56,688 nucleotides of DNA from CAIJMI01 sp043798445 (lineage in GTDB: Bacteria > Patescibacteriota > Microgenomatia > UBA10105 > UBA927), in NCBI GenBank assembly GCA_043798445.1, contig JAZDOQ010000018.1:1-56688 (forward strand), written 5' to 3'. The translations under genes and the position numbers were made by a program. The notes below the pieces were generated by a model, which was not told the DNA's origin, did no database searches, and saw only the letters and a program-made list of their open reading frames with translations. Positions 24,552 to 33,944 of the stretch are shown here, one piece after another (the first letter of the stretch is position 1; each line of letters begins with the position of its first letter).

Positions 24552-25034
24552 ATGATCAGCATCATCGCTGCAATTGGGCAAAACCGAGAGTTGGGGAAAA
24601 ACAACAAACTTCTCTGGGATATTCCTGAGGACATGGACCATTTTAGGTCTATAACACGTAGCCATGCAGTTATCATGGGCAGAAAAACCTATGAATCTAT
24701 CGGCCACGCACTTCCCAACCGTCCAAACATTGTTATCACAAGGGACTCAACATTCGCCACCCCCGATGGGTGTTTTATTGTCCACTCGCTTGATGAGGCA
24801 ATTGCCTTAGGAAAAACAAAAGAAGAGAAAGAACTGTTCATTATCGGCGGCGCAAATATTTATGAACAGGCAATTGATATTGGAGATAAGCTGTATCTTA
24901 CGATAGTCCATGCTAACTTTGATGCAGATACGTTTTTTCCGGAATACTCCCGATTCTCTAAGGTGATATCAACAAAAAACGGAGTCAGTAATGGCTATTC
25001 CTACACCTTCCTCGAACTCATTCCTTCTTTTTAA
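24552..25034 (+). CDS. folA: Dihydrofolate reductase
   Basis: 160 residues. MISIIAAIGQNRELG, LLWDIPEDMDHF with the catalytic Asp/Glu position, VIMGRKTYESIG, and ELFIIGGANIYEQ are all classic DHFR segments. A ribosome site GGAGGG overlaps the last codons of thyA, 3 nt upstream, so translation is coupled. Regenerates the tetrahydrofolate used by ThyA. Confidence 0.97.
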   Translation: MISIIAAIGQNRELGKNNKLLWDIPEDMDHFRSITRSHAVIMGRKTYESIGHALPNRPNIVITRDSTFATPDGCFIVHSLDEAIALGKTKEEKELFIIGGANIYEQAIDIGDKLYLTIVHANFDADTFFPEYSRFSKVISTKNGVSNGYSYTFLELIPSF

Positions 25035-25042
25035 CACCGCAT

Positions 25043-25071
25043 TGTCTTATAGATTCAAAACAGATATACTT
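25043..25071 (+). promoter_or_regulatory. Promoter of eno-gpmI
   Basis: TTGTCT (25043-25048), 17-nt spacer, TATACT (25066-25071). Start near 25078 leaves a 21-nt leader that carries the ribosome site AAAGGAG. This is one of the few first genes in the window with a conventional leader. Confidence 0.7.
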
Positions 25072-25098
25072 TTTTTAACCGATAAAGGAGCAAAACGT

Positions 25099-26349
25099 AT
25101 GAATATTAAAGACATACATGCACGCGAAATCCTTGATTCCAAAGGACATCCGACAGTAGAGGTCGATCTTACCCTTGAAAACGGTATGATAGCAACAGCT
25201 TCTGTCCCTTCTGGCGCATCAACCGGATCAACAGAGGCCGTTGAACTTCGTGATGGAGATACAGCACGATATTTTGGAAAAGGAGTACTGAAAGCAGTTG
25301 AGAATGTAAACACAACACTCAAACAAGTAGTTGTCGGGCAGGATGTCACAAACCAACGGAATATCGATAATCTCATGATTGCGACGGATGGAACCGAAAA
25401 CAAAGGAAAACTCGGCAGCAATACCATCGTTGCTGTTTCCATGGCAGCAGCGCGCGCCGCAGCGCTTTCCGAACACATTCCTTTATATACATATCTTGGC
25501 AATTTGATTGGAAATACAAATTTTGTTCTCCCACTTCCACAGATACTCATTCTTGAAGGTGGCAAACATGGAAACTGGTCTACTGACATCCAAGAATATG
25601 TTATCTTTCCGAATATAAACAAATTTCCAACGTTTAAAGAACGGCTACGTGTAGGAACTGAAATTTTTCATTCTCTTGGGCAGGTGCTTTCAGACAAGGG
25701 ATATGCGACAGGAGTTGGATATGAGGGCGCATATTGTCCAAAAGAAATGAAATCCAATGAAGAAGCGTTTCAGCTCATGATTGAGGCAACCGAAAAAGCC
25801 GGATACAAAATGGTGGATGAAATTCTTTTAGGCATTGATGGAGCTGCTTCAGAATTTTTTGATAATGGAACATACACCTTAAAAAGTGAGGGTGGCACAA
25901 AACTGACATCCCGTAAATGGTCCGAACGACTCATAGGTTGGACAAAAAAATATCCACTCTGGTCACTCGAGGACATATATGACGAAGAAGATTGGAGTGA
26001 GTGGACATATTTAACAAGTGTCATTGGTACTGATCATCAGATCATCGGCGATGATTTACTCACAACGAATGTGAAACGGATTCAAAAAGCAATCGATGAA
26101 AAAGCAATAAATAGTGTGCTCATTAAAGTCAATCAAATCGGCACGGTATCCGAGACACTTGATGCCATAGCACTTGCCCACAAAGCAGGATATACAACTG
26201 TCGTCTCCCACCGCGGTGGAGAAACCAATGACGACTTCATTGCAGATCTCGTTGTAGGAACATCCAAACAGAGTAAATTTGGCGGACCGGATCGCGGGGA
26301 ACGGATTGCAAAATATAATAGATTATTGCGTATTGAAGAAGAACTATGA
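25099..26349 (+). CDS. eno: Enolase
   Basis: 416 residues from ATG 25099 (MNIKDIHAREILDSKG), supported by AAAGGAG 8 nt upstream; the frame continues to 24991 but only as overlap with folA. Converts 2-phosphoglycerate to phosphoenolpyruvate. Seen: ARxILDSxG start, GASTGSTEAVELRDG, ILIKVNQIGT-like LIKVNQIGTVSET, and SHRGGETNDDFIAD. The SHRGGET form differs slightly from the common SHRSGET. Overlaps gpmI by 4 nt. Confidence 0.95.
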   Translation: MNIKDIHAREILDSKGHPTVEVDLTLENGMIATASVPSGASTGSTEAVELRDGDTARYFGKGVLKAVENVNTTLKQVVVGQDVTNQRNIDNLMIATDGTENKGKLGSNTIVAVSMAAARAAALSEHIPLYTYLGNLIGNTNFVLPLPQILILEGGKHGNWSTDIQEYVIFPNINKFPTFKERLRVGTEIFHSLGQVLSDKGYATGVGYEGAYCPKEMKSNEEAFQLMIEATEKAGYKMVDEILLGIDGAASEFFDNGTYTLKSEGGTKLTSRKWSERLIGWTKKYPLWSLEDIYDEEDWSEWTYLTSVIGTDHQIIGDDLLTTNVKRIQKAIDEKAINSVLIKVNQIGTVSETLDAIALAHKAGYTTVVSHRGGETNDDFIADLVVGTSKQSKFGGPDRGERIAKYNRLLRIEEEL

Positions 26350-27839
26350 ACAAGGTGTTGTTAATTATTCTTGACGGTTGGGGCTATCGGCAAACAACGA
26401 CTGGTAATGCGATTGCCCTTGCCAAAAAACCGACATTTGATCAGTTGTGGCGCACCTATCCTCACGCGATCGTCCCTGCTTCTGGTCTTGACGTAGGACT
26501 ACCAGAAGGGCAAATGGGAACGTCTGAGGTCAATCACATGGTGATTGGTTCCGGCCGCATCATTTACCAGGATTTAGTCAAGATAAACAAGGCAATTTCG
26601 GATGGTACATTTTTCAAAAATGAAGTACTGATTGCAGCAATGGAACACGCAAAGAAAAACAACAGCACACTTCATCTTGAAGGGCTCTTGGGCCCTGGAG
26701 GCGTGCATTCCTATCAAACACATTTTTACGCACTATTAACGCTTGCCAAACAAGTAGGAGTACAAAATGTATGCATTCATGTTTTTACTGATGGTCGAGA
26801 TACAGCACCAACAAGCGCCAAACAATATATCGAACAATTGGAACAGAAAATGAAGGAAATCGGTATTGGATATATTGGCAGTATTATCGGTCGATACTTT
26901 GCCATGGATCGGGATACAAATTGGGACCGAATCGAGAAGGCATGGCAACTTCTCATCAAAGGTGTGGGTCGCCAATACAACAGCGCAACCGAGGCAATTG
27001 ACGATGCATACAAACAAGGAGAAACCGATGAATTTGTGAACGCGTCCCTCATTGGTACAGCTTCAACAATCAAGGAGAATGACGCAGTAATATTTGTAAA
27101 CTTCCGAAGTGACCGCGCCGTCGAGCTCACCAAAAAAACACTTGATGCACATATACCAAACCTCTATTTCGTGGCCATGACGCAATACCGAGCAGAATTT
27201 AATTGCCCTATCGCCTTCCCTCCAGAAACTGTGACAAATACACTTGGTGAAATCCTCGGAAACAACAAAATAAAGGAGCTTCGTATCACCGAAACAGAGA
27301 AGTTCAATCACCTTACCTATTTCTTCAACTGCAAAAAACTGGATGCCTGCGAGGGAGAAGACCGGATTCTCCTTGATTCCTACTCAGATATCAAAACACA
27401 CGATGAACGGCCCGAAATGAGAACGCCTGATATTGCCAAGGAAATCCTTGAAGATATCGAAGGAAACAAACATCAACTTATAGTCACGAATTTGTGTAAC
27501 GCTGACATGGTTGGCCACACAGGAAACATCGATGCAGCAATCAAAGGAATCGAGGCAATCGATCAGGCACTTAGCGATCTCATACCGAGAGCGCTAGAGC
27601 ATGACTATTCTATCATTATTACCGCTGACCACGGGAACGCTGATGAGATGATTGATGAGAAAACAGGAGGGTCAATCACCAGCCATAGCACCAACCCGAT
27701 TCCCCTAATTCTCGTGAGTAATACCTATAAAACGATAACCAAAGAAGCTATATCACTAGCAGACATCGCACCGACAATCCTAGATATACTAGGAATTCCC
27801 AAGCCAGTTGAAATGACTGGAATTTCGTTTATTTCTTAA
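26346..27839 (+). CDS. gpmI: Cofactor-independent phosphoglycerate mutase
   Basis: 497 residues, bimetal alkaline-phosphatase-superfamily enzyme interconverting 3- and 2-phosphoglycerate. Metal Asp in LIILDGWGY, catalytic Ser in MGTSEVNHMVIGSGR (usual form MGNSEVGHxxIGAGR), DGRDT, and the metal site ADHGNADEM. Coupled to eno (ATGA overlap), so two adjacent glycolytic steps are in one unit. Confidence 0.96.
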   Translation: MNKVLLIILDGWGYRQTTTGNAIALAKKPTFDQLWRTYPHAIVPASGLDVGLPEGQMGTSEVNHMVIGSGRIIYQDLVKINKAISDGTFFKNEVLIAAMEHAKKNNSTLHLEGLLGPGGVHSYQTHFYALLTLAKQVGVQNVCIHVFTDGRDTAPTSAKQYIEQLEQKMKEIGIGYIGSIIGRYFAMDRDTNWDRIEKAWQLLIKGVGRQYNSATEAIDDAYKQGETDEFVNASLIGTASTIKENDAVIFVNFRSDRAVELTKKTLDAHIPNLYFVAMTQYRAEFNCPIAFPPETVTNTLGEILGNNKIKELRITETEKFNHLTYFFNCKKLDACEGEDRILLDSYSDIKTHDERPEMRTPDIAKEILEDIEGNKHQLIVTNLCNADMVGHTGNIDAAIKGIEAIDQALSDLIPRALEHDYSIIITADHGNADEMIDEKTGGSITSHSTNPIPLILVSNTYKTITKEAISLADIAPTILDILGIPKPVEMTGISFIS

Positions 27840-27855
27840 GCTCCAACTTTTTTAG

Positions 27856-28992
27856 TTAATCTACAAATTCTTGCCAGTTGTTTTGATTGATTACTGCCAC
27901 AGTTGCGTTCGGATAGCTGGTTGTCCACGAATATGGAATTTTTACTGCTTTTTTCCCATATTTAAATTCAAAACCATGGAGCTCGCCTTCTATCTCCTCT
28001 ACCAAATCTATTTCTGCACCACTGGACAGACGCCAAAAATAGAATGAGAATATTTTTTGTGCATATCCCAATTTTTTCATCCGCTCAACAATCAAAAAAT
28101 TCTCCCACAATTTTCCTACATCATCACGACTGCTCAGTACGTTTAAATTTCCTATTATTGCGTTTCTCACTCCTATGTCATAAAAGTAGATTTTGTCCAT
28201 CTTCGTCACTTCTTTGCGTAAATTTCTACTGAATCCGGGCAATCGAAAAACGATAAAAGATTTTTCTAGTAAATCAATGTATCTATCCACTGTTGTCCGA
28301 CTCAATTCTAAGGAACTGCCTAATTCACTCAATGATACTTGATTACCAATTTGAAAAGCCAATAGTTTCAGAAGATCATGGATTTTGGAAGAATTTCTAA
28401 TATCGCCAAATTCTAACAAATCTTTGTAAAGGTACGCATCAACTAAATTTTGTAAGTATTTTGATTTCTCTAGCGTTCCTTCTAAAGAAAATATTTCCGG
28501 ATATGACCCATAAATCAATCTCTCTTCTATTTGTGTTTCCATTTCATACGGCGTTTTTGCACATCGCAGTTCTCCTTGAGATATGGGAAATAATTTATAG
28601 CTATAAATTCTTCCAGTAAGGGGTTCGCTAATTTTGCTTGCCAAATCAAGAGATGACGATCCTGTAACGATAACTTTTAATTTAGGAAAATTATCCAGAA
28701 GAATTTTTACGCTTAATCCAATTTCCGGTATACGTTGCGCCTCATCTATAAAGATTATGTCATAGCCGGAAACCAACAAAGAGAGCTTTGATAATTCCCT
28801 ACTGGTTAATAACTCCCACCATTCTCCTCTTTGGTCTCCGTTTAAAACCAACGTTTTTAATTGAAATTCACTCAACAAATCGTTGACAAGCGTCGTTTTT
28901 CCAACCTGTCTAGGACCATAAATTACCAATCCTTTATTTGTTTTTGTTACCTCGTTTTTAAGAATAGAAAGCAAGCTTCGTTGTATTTTCAT
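27856..28992 (-). CDS. AAA ATPase with C-terminal DUF4143 domain
   Basis: 378 residues. Walker A YGPRQVGKTT (25-34), Walker B IIFIDEAQRIPE, and a C-terminal DUF4143 region with a winged-helix (SLSELGSSLELSRTTVDRYIDLL in part: LGSSLELSRTTVDRY). Such proteins are widespread in CPR and archaea, mobile in distribution and of unknown function; some sit in defence or toxin-like neighbourhoods. The gene is visibly more AT-rich than its neighbours, which suggests it was acquired. Confidence 0.85.
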   Translation of the reverse strand: MKIQRSLLSILKNEVTKTNKGLVIYGPRQVGKTTLVNDLLSEFQLKTLVLNGDQRGEWWELLTSRELSKLSLLVSGYDIIFIDEAQRIPEIGLSVKILLDNFPKLKVIVTGSSSLDLASKISEPLTGRIYSYKLFPISQGELRCAKTPYEMETQIEERLIYGSYPEIFSLEGTLEKSKYLQNLVDAYLYKDLLEFGDIRNSSKIHDLLKLLAFQIGNQVSLSELGSSLELSRTTVDRYIDLLEKSFIVFRLPGFSRNLRKEVTKMDKIYFYDIGVRNAIIGNLNVLSSRDDVGKLWENFLIVERMKKLGYAQKIFSFYFWRLSSGAEIDLVEEIEGELHGFEFKYGKKAVKIPYSWTTSYPNATVAVINQNNWQEFVD

Positions 28993-28998
28993 ATCATT

Positions 28999-29027
28999 AT
29001 AATAACAGGCATTGATCTCATTGTCAA
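28999..29027 (-). promoter_or_regulatory. Near-consensus promoter of the AAA ATPase gene, leaderless
   Basis: Minus strand: TTGACA (29022-29027), exactly 17-nt spacer, TATTAT (28999-29004), then 6 nt to the ATG at 28992. A strong promoter on an apparently acquired gene. Confidence 0.75.
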
Positions 29028-29097
29028 CTGTAAAAGGGCCATTTCGGACAGCATAGTAGCAGAAATAAAGCTATTGAGGCTATGAAGACTACATCCT

Positions 29098-31218
29098 TTA
29101 TCGCTCTACCGCGATCCGTACGTCAAGCACTTTCCCACCCTGCCCCTGCGGCAATAATAAAAACGGATTGATATCCAACTCGACAATCTCCCTATGATCA
29201 ACAACCAACTGTGATAATCGCTCAAGACATGCGGCAAGTGTGTCAATATCCATCGCTGGCTTTCCGCGAATTCCCTGTAGAATCGTATATACTTTTAACC
29301 TCTTAATCATAAAAACTGCATCATCGTGGCTCAGCGGCACAACACCAAAGCAAACATCCTTAAACGCTTCAACATATATCCCTCCTAATCCCACCATTAG
29401 CATGGTGCCAAATCCTGGCTGTTTGTCTACACCCAAAATAAGTTCGATTCCACCAATTGGCGCCATTTCTACAAGTAAAACTCCATCAAGTTTTGCATTC
29501 GGCGCATTTGTTGCAACCAGGTCCATAATACTGTCGTATGAAGTAAGCGCATTTTCTGGCGTTACATGCAAGACAATGCCACCAACATCGCTTTTATGTG
29601 TGATATCCGGTGAAACAATTTTCATGGCAACCGGTGATTTAAAGCATTCTACAACCGAAACAATATCTTGACGACGGGAAACGGTTGCTGAGGCAAGCGT
29701 TGGAAATCCGTATGCTTTCAATATTTCATGCGCCTGTTTCTCGGGGAGTAACTCTTTTTTTCCGTTGTCATAACGCGATAGGATGTCAGACACAGCTGTT
29801 GCATCAATATCCGCAAACGTCCGCGGCGTGTCATCGATTTCTCTCGCTTTCTCAACAGAAAACTTAGTGAATGTTGCAAGTGCACACGATGCATCCTCGG
29901 GATACGCGAATGCTGCAACATTTGCTTTCCGGAGAAGACTCATTCCTGGAGCGACAAGCGGGCCGCCGACAAATGAAACACCGATGGGTTTATCAATTGT
30001 TTTTTTAAGTTCAATAATTTTTTGCGCTGTCTCCACAATTTCCGTTCCTGCTTGCGGCGTTAACAATATAAGCAGGCTGTCGACATTTACGTCGTTTGCA
30101 ATTACATCAAATGCGGACTTGTACCGATTACTTTTTGCATCTCCCAACACATCAATGGGATTTAAACAATTTGCACACATCGGAAGTTGTTCTTTAAGAA
30201 GTGCTACTGTTTTGTCTTCAAGTTTTGCCATGGTGAGTCCTGAAAGTACCGCGGCATCTGTCATCAATACACCTGGACCGCCCGCATTGGTAATAACAGC
30301 AACACGATTCCCTTTTGGAAGTGGGTTATGCACAAACATTAAAGCATTGGAAAACAATTCTTGGATTGTTTCAACGCGAATGGCACCTGATTGGAATGAA
30401 ACTGCGTCATAGTATGCATCATTTCCGCCAAGAGCACCCGTATGGGAGACAGACGCGGTTGCGCCCGCTTTGGTTCGACCGGCTTTCAGGAAAATGATAG
30501 GTTTTGCGTTCAGCCCATGCGTAACAGTTCGTGCGACCTTCACGAATGATGCGGCATCCTTGATGTCTTCAACATACATAAGGATAACCTTCGTTTTTTC
30601 ATCAGTTGCAAAATAGGAAAGCAGTGCTGTCTCGTCGACAACTGCCTTGTTTCCGACGCTGACGAATTTTGAAAACCCGATATCTAAGTCCCTTGCAAAA
30701 TCAATAACCGCTGTTCCGAGTGCGCCGCTTTGAGAAATAAATGCGATAGATCCTGCTTTCGGCGTGATTGGTGCAAATGATGCATTAATCCCCAATTCTG
30801 GGTTAATAACACCCAAACAATTCGGTCCGATCATGGCAATATCATATTTCTCGCATAGGAGTCGAAGCTTCTCTTCCCGTTTTTTCCCGTCTTCTCCTGC
30901 CTCTTTAAATCCTGCAGAAATAATAACGAGCCCTTTTACACCGCATTTCCCCGCTTCTTCAACAATGGATAATACAATATCAGCCTTTACAGCAATGACA
31001 GCAAGATCAACAGGTTTTCCAATGGCAGACAGAGACCATACGGAAGCAATCCCTTCAATCTTTTGCGCTGTCGGATTCACAGGATAGATTGTTCCTTTAA
31101 ATCCATTACCCATCAAATTTTTCATGAGGTTATTTCCAACACTCCCGGGTTTTGCAGAAGCGCCAACAAGGGCAATAGAAGTTGGTGAAAAAATGGAAGT
31201 AAATGTTTGTGCATTCAT
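29098..31218 (-). CDS. Acetate-CoA ligase, ADP-forming (fused alpha-beta)
   Basis: 706 residues from the ATG at 31218, 6 nt after the -10 box; upstream in-frame GTG and ATG codons are inside the promoter. Order of domains: CoA-binding (SIALVGASAKPGSVGN), succinyl-CoA-ligase-like domain with IGPNCLG and the phospho-His segment SHTGALGG, then ATP-grasp from about residue 480. It turns acetyl-CoA + ADP + Pi into acetate + ATP (or works on other acyl-CoAs). In a fermenting CPR cell this is a likely main ATP source after glycolysis. Confidence 0.92.
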   Translation of the reverse strand: MNAQTFTSIFSPTSIALVGASAKPGSVGNNLMKNLMGNGFKGTIYPVNPTAQKIEGIASVWSLSAIGKPVDLAVIAVKADIVLSIVEEAGKCGVKGLVIISAGFKEAGEDGKKREEKLRLLCEKYDIAMIGPNCLGVINPELGINASFAPITPKAGSIAFISQSGALGTAVIDFARDLDIGFSKFVSVGNKAVVDETALLSYFATDEKTKVILMYVEDIKDAASFVKVARTVTHGLNAKPIIFLKAGRTKAGATASVSHTGALGGNDAYYDAVSFQSGAIRVETIQELFSNALMFVHNPLPKGNRVAVITNAGGPGVLMTDAAVLSGLTMAKLEDKTVALLKEQLPMCANCLNPIDVLGDAKSNRYKSAFDVIANDVNVDSLLILLTPQAGTEIVETAQKIIELKKTIDKPIGVSFVGGPLVAPGMSLLRKANVAAFAYPEDASCALATFTKFSVEKAREIDDTPRTFADIDATAVSDILSRYDNGKKELLPEKQAHEILKAYGFPTLASATVSRRQDIVSVVECFKSPVAMKIVSPDITHKSDVGGIVLHVTPENALTSYDSIMDLVATNAPNAKLDGVLLVEMAPIGGIELILGVDKQPGFGTMLMVGLGGIYVEAFKDVCFGVVPLSHDDAVFMIKRLKVYTILQGIRGKPAMDIDTLAACLERLSQLVVDHREIVELDINPFLLLPQGQGGKVLDVRIAVER

Positions 31219-31224
31219 ATTCAT

Positions 31225-31230
31225 ATTGTA
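31225..31230 (-). promoter_or_regulatory. -10 box of the ADP-forming acetate-CoA ligase gene, leaderless
   Basis: TACAAT on the minus strand, 6 nt from the ATG at 31218. No clear -35. Confidence 0.5.
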
Positions 31231-31307
31231 CACAATATATTCTTCTTCTATTCTACACCATAATTACACATTTATTGACACTATATATCGTCTCGTGAAA
31301 GAATAGA

Positions 31308-31313
31308 TATACT
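31308..31313 (+). promoter_or_regulatory. -10 box of the small exported protein, leaderless
   Basis: TATACT, 7 nt before the ATG at 31321. No convincing -35. Confidence 0.5.
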
Positions 31314-31320
31314 GAAAAAA

Positions 31321-31701
31321 ATGAGTATGAAAGAAAAAAAGGATAATACTATTATCTATATCATCAGCACTATATCCTTCATCCTGATGGGAATTGTCTT
31401 GACCGGTATCATCGATAAAACAAAATCAAGCGATATCAGAACCCGCGCAAGCACAACAAGCGGTATATCGGCAACCGCTGTTGTATCTGACATCAAATAC
31501 GATACTGGTACCATCATCATTGATCAACTCATATTTGCAAGCAGTCCTGAAAAAGGTCTAGGAAGCTGGATTGTCACACCGCCATCAGGATTCAAACTGG
31601 ATTCAATCAATATAGGAAGCTCAATAAAACTCATGATTGAACCGTCAACGTTTGCGATCACCTCACATTCACTCACCGCAAAAGAAATAAAGAAGAAGTA
31701 A
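31321..31701 (+). CDS. Membrane-anchored unknown protein with DIRTRA motif
   Basis: 126 residues. Lys-rich N-terminus (MSMKEKKD), hydrophobic helix at about 11-29, then SSDIRTRAS directly outside the membrane, and a beta-rich domain with a Lys tail. No family recognised. The same DIR[ST]RA word follows the membrane helix in the protein at 50655. Could be a pilin-like or cell-surface subunit, but nothing shows this. Confidence 0.65.
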   Translation: MSMKEKKDNTIIYIISTISFILMGIVLTGIIDKTKSSDIRTRASTTSGISATAVVSDIKYDTGTIIIDQLIFASSPEKGLGSWIVTPPSGFKLDSINIGSSIKLMIEPSTFAITSHSLTAKEIKKK

Positions 31702-31706
31702 AAAAA

Positions 31707-33122
31707 TTATTGTTTCCTGATAACAACTCCATGAGGAGTATCTTCTAGCGTATATCCTTCCGCAAGTATTTGATCCCGAATCACATCTGACTCCGTAAAT
31801 TTCTTTTCTTCCCTAAGTTTTTTCCGCTTATCTCCCAGCGCTTGAATTTTTTCAGGAATTGATTCCTCATTCCAACTCGTTAACCGCAATCCCAATACCG
31901 TATCAAACTCACTAATCAAACTGCGTTTCTCACCTGGTGTTGCATCCCCCCTCATCATATCCCACACAATGGATAATGCCTGCGGAATATTAATATCATC
32001 AGAAATGGAATCAATAAATTTTTTCTGTACCACGGACGCTAATACACCGTAGTTTTTCTCAGGCGTTGCGTGCTGCAGCTTAAGAATTTTCTCCCGAAGA
32101 TCCCGTAATGCATTTTTTGACGCTTCCAGTGCTTCCCAGGTAAAATTTTGTTTCGATCGGTAGTGTGCCTGTAAAAAGAAATACCGCAAGGTTAACGGAT
32201 CATATCCTTTATCAATAATTTCTGAAAGCGCATATCCTGTTCCTTCAGATTTTGCCATCTTTTTTCCATTAACGAGCAGATGCTCATTATGCAGCCAATA
32301 GTGAACAAATGGTACACCATTAGCAGCTTCACTTTGTGCAATTTCGTTCGTATGATGAACAGGAATATGTTCAACGCCTCCCATATGAATATCAATCGTT
32401 TCTCCTAGAAGTGCTTTTGTCATAGCAGAACATTCAAGATGCCATCCGGGAAATCCTTCACCGTCATGGACGAGTGGAGAAAAAAATGGCGACTTCCAGT
32501 ACTGCACGGCATTCGTCCACACACCTGCTCGGAAAAACCAAAGAGCGAAATCTGCCTGGTGTTTTTTTCTCGGATCTGATATATCCGCTTTCCCCGCTCC
32601 TTCCATCATTTTATCCATCTGTTGATGCGAAAGATTCGTATAGGTCGAAAATTTCGTAACATCAAAATATACGGCAAGGTCGGTCGTATATGCATAGCCT
32701 TTTTCAAGAAGTATTGATACGAGATCAATCATCTCCTTTATATATTTCGTTGCACGCGGTGCAGTTGTTGGCTTTTTCAAATGAATTTTCGTCACGTCCC
32801 CTTCAAATTGTTGAATATATTTTTTTGCAATCTCATCCGGTGTTAATCCTTCCCGCTTCACTCCTTTTTCCATCTTGTCTTCCCCTGTATCGGCGTCTGA
32901 TGTCAAATGGCCAACGTCCGTGTAGTTTCTGACATGTTTCACCGTAAATCCACTGTATTCAAGTGCTCTTCGTACCAAATCTCCCATGGTCATCCCGCGT
33001 AAATTGCCGATATGTTGCGTCCAGTACACCGTTGGTCCGCAGTGATAAAACAGGACATGCCCCGGAGTAATCGGAACAAATTTCTCTTTTTTTCTGGTCA
33101 ATGTGTTATACAGCGTCAACAT
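31707..33122 (-). CDS. cysS: Cysteinyl-tRNA synthetase
   Basis: 471 residues. Zinc/substrate Cys28 in YHCGPTVYW, HIGH-type motif HIGN (37-40), and KKMAKSEGT as the KMSKS loop (MAKS variant). Class I synthetase. ESSFPGWHLECSA-type segment is present as GFPGWHLECSAM. Single gene with its own AT-rich upstream region and TATAAT about 12 nt before the ATG. The cognate tRNA-Cys is at 55851 in this window. Confidence 0.97.
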   Translation of the reverse strand: MLTLYNTLTRKKEKFVPITPGHVLFYHCGPTVYWTQHIGNLRGMTMGDLVRRALEYSGFTVKHVRNYTDVGHLTSDADTGEDKMEKGVKREGLTPDEIAKKYIQQFEGDVTKIHLKKPTTAPRATKYIKEMIDLVSILLEKGYAYTTDLAVYFDVTKFSTYTNLSHQQMDKMMEGAGKADISDPRKKHQADFALWFFRAGVWTNAVQYWKSPFFSPLVHDGEGFPGWHLECSAMTKALLGETIDIHMGGVEHIPVHHTNEIAQSEAANGVPFVHYWLHNEHLLVNGKKMAKSEGTGYALSEIIDKGYDPLTLRYFFLQAHYRSKQNFTWEALEASKNALRDLREKILKLQHATPEKNYGVLASVVQKKFIDSISDDINIPQALSIVWDMMRGDATPGEKRSLISEFDTVLGLRLTSWNEESIPEKIQALGDKRKKLREEKKFTESDVIRDQILAEGYTLEDTPHGVVIRKQ

Positions 33123-33142
33123 ATCAATACCTCTATTATATA

Positions 33143-33628
33143 TCAGTCCTGCCTCACATTTTTACTCATCTCTGTTGAACTTTTTCCTTTAATCCCATAC
33201 AGATCGCCTCGACGTTTTTTTGATGACATCTTTGGCATCTTCGCAAATGCTGACTGTTCTGCTTGTTTTTTTACCATCTCCTTTTTCTCCTGCTCTTTTT
33301 TTTGTTTTTCCTCCCAAACAGATACGGGAGGTTTTTCTCCTTTTGATGCAAACTGTTCAAGCGCAGCCCGCGCTATTGCGCGTTTTACTTTCACATCGTT
33401 TGTTTCTTCCATTGCTCCGAGCGCCCCATCTGGTTTTTTTGACATCTCTACTCCGCCTTCCTGTTGTTTTCCCGATCCGTGCTGTTGTCCCTTGCCAGAC
33501 GATGTACCCGTTAAGCTTTCTAAAATTTTTCCGGCAATATCTATTGGTGCTTTCACCACTTCCCTGACAACATCTTTCCCGATGTCTTCAAATGAACCAA
33601 TCATTGGAGGTTTGAATCCCGATTTCAT
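33143..33628 (-). CDS. Conserved-type unknown protein (possibly DUF5660)
   Basis: 161 residues from the ATG at 33628 (MKSGFKPPMIGSFED); the frame upstream to 33664 overlaps the SufT-like gene. N-terminal helix (GSFEDIGKDVVREVVKAP), a Gly/Gln/Lys-rich disordered middle, a long charged coiled-coil (EEKQKKEQEKKEMVKKQ), and the end KKRRGDLYGIKGKSSTEMS. From memory this resembles a Microgenomates family called DUF5660; I am not certain. Cytoplasmic, no signal peptide. Immediately downstream of the SufT-like gene. Confidence 0.6.
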   Translation of the reverse strand: MKSGFKPPMIGSFEDIGKDVVREVVKAPIDIAGKILESLTGTSSGKGQQHGSGKQQEGGVEMSKKPDGALGAMEETNDVKVKRAIARAALEQFASKGEKPPVSVWEEKQKKEQEKKEMVKKQAEQSAFAKMPKMSSKKRRGDLYGIKGKSSTEMSKNVRQD

Positions 33629-33635
33629 ATATTTG

Positions 33636-33944
33636 TTACATACCGAGCTGCGCCCTCGCTTCATCCGTCATACGGTCCACTGACCACGGCGGTTCAAATG
33701 TAAGTTCAATGGTTACTTTTTTTACTCCTTTTACTTTTTTTACATGTTCTTCAATATCGCTTTGAATCGTTCCAAACAACGGACATCCAACAGATGTTAA
33801 CGTCATTACCACTTCAATATTCCCTTTGGGATCAATATGCAAATCATAAATGAGTCCAAGATCCCAAATGCTGATACCAAGCTCCGGATCAGGAATGTGT
33901 CGTAACGCGTCAACAATATGCTCACGTTGCACCATAGAAATCAA
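33636..33944 (-). CDS. MIP18/DUF59-family Fe-S assembly factor (SufT-like)
   Basis: 102 residues. IPDPELGISIWDLGLIYD and MTLTSVGCPL are the DUF59 signature with the conserved Cys. Proteins of this family help deliver Fe-S clusters. Coupled to recR by a 4-nt ATGA overlap. No other suf or isc gene lies in the window. Confidence 0.9.
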   Translation of the reverse strand: MISMVQREHIVDALRHIPDPELGISIWDLGLIYDLHIDPKGNIEVVMTLTSVGCPLFGTIQSDIEEHVKKVKGVKKVTIELTFEPPWSVDRMTDEARAQLGM

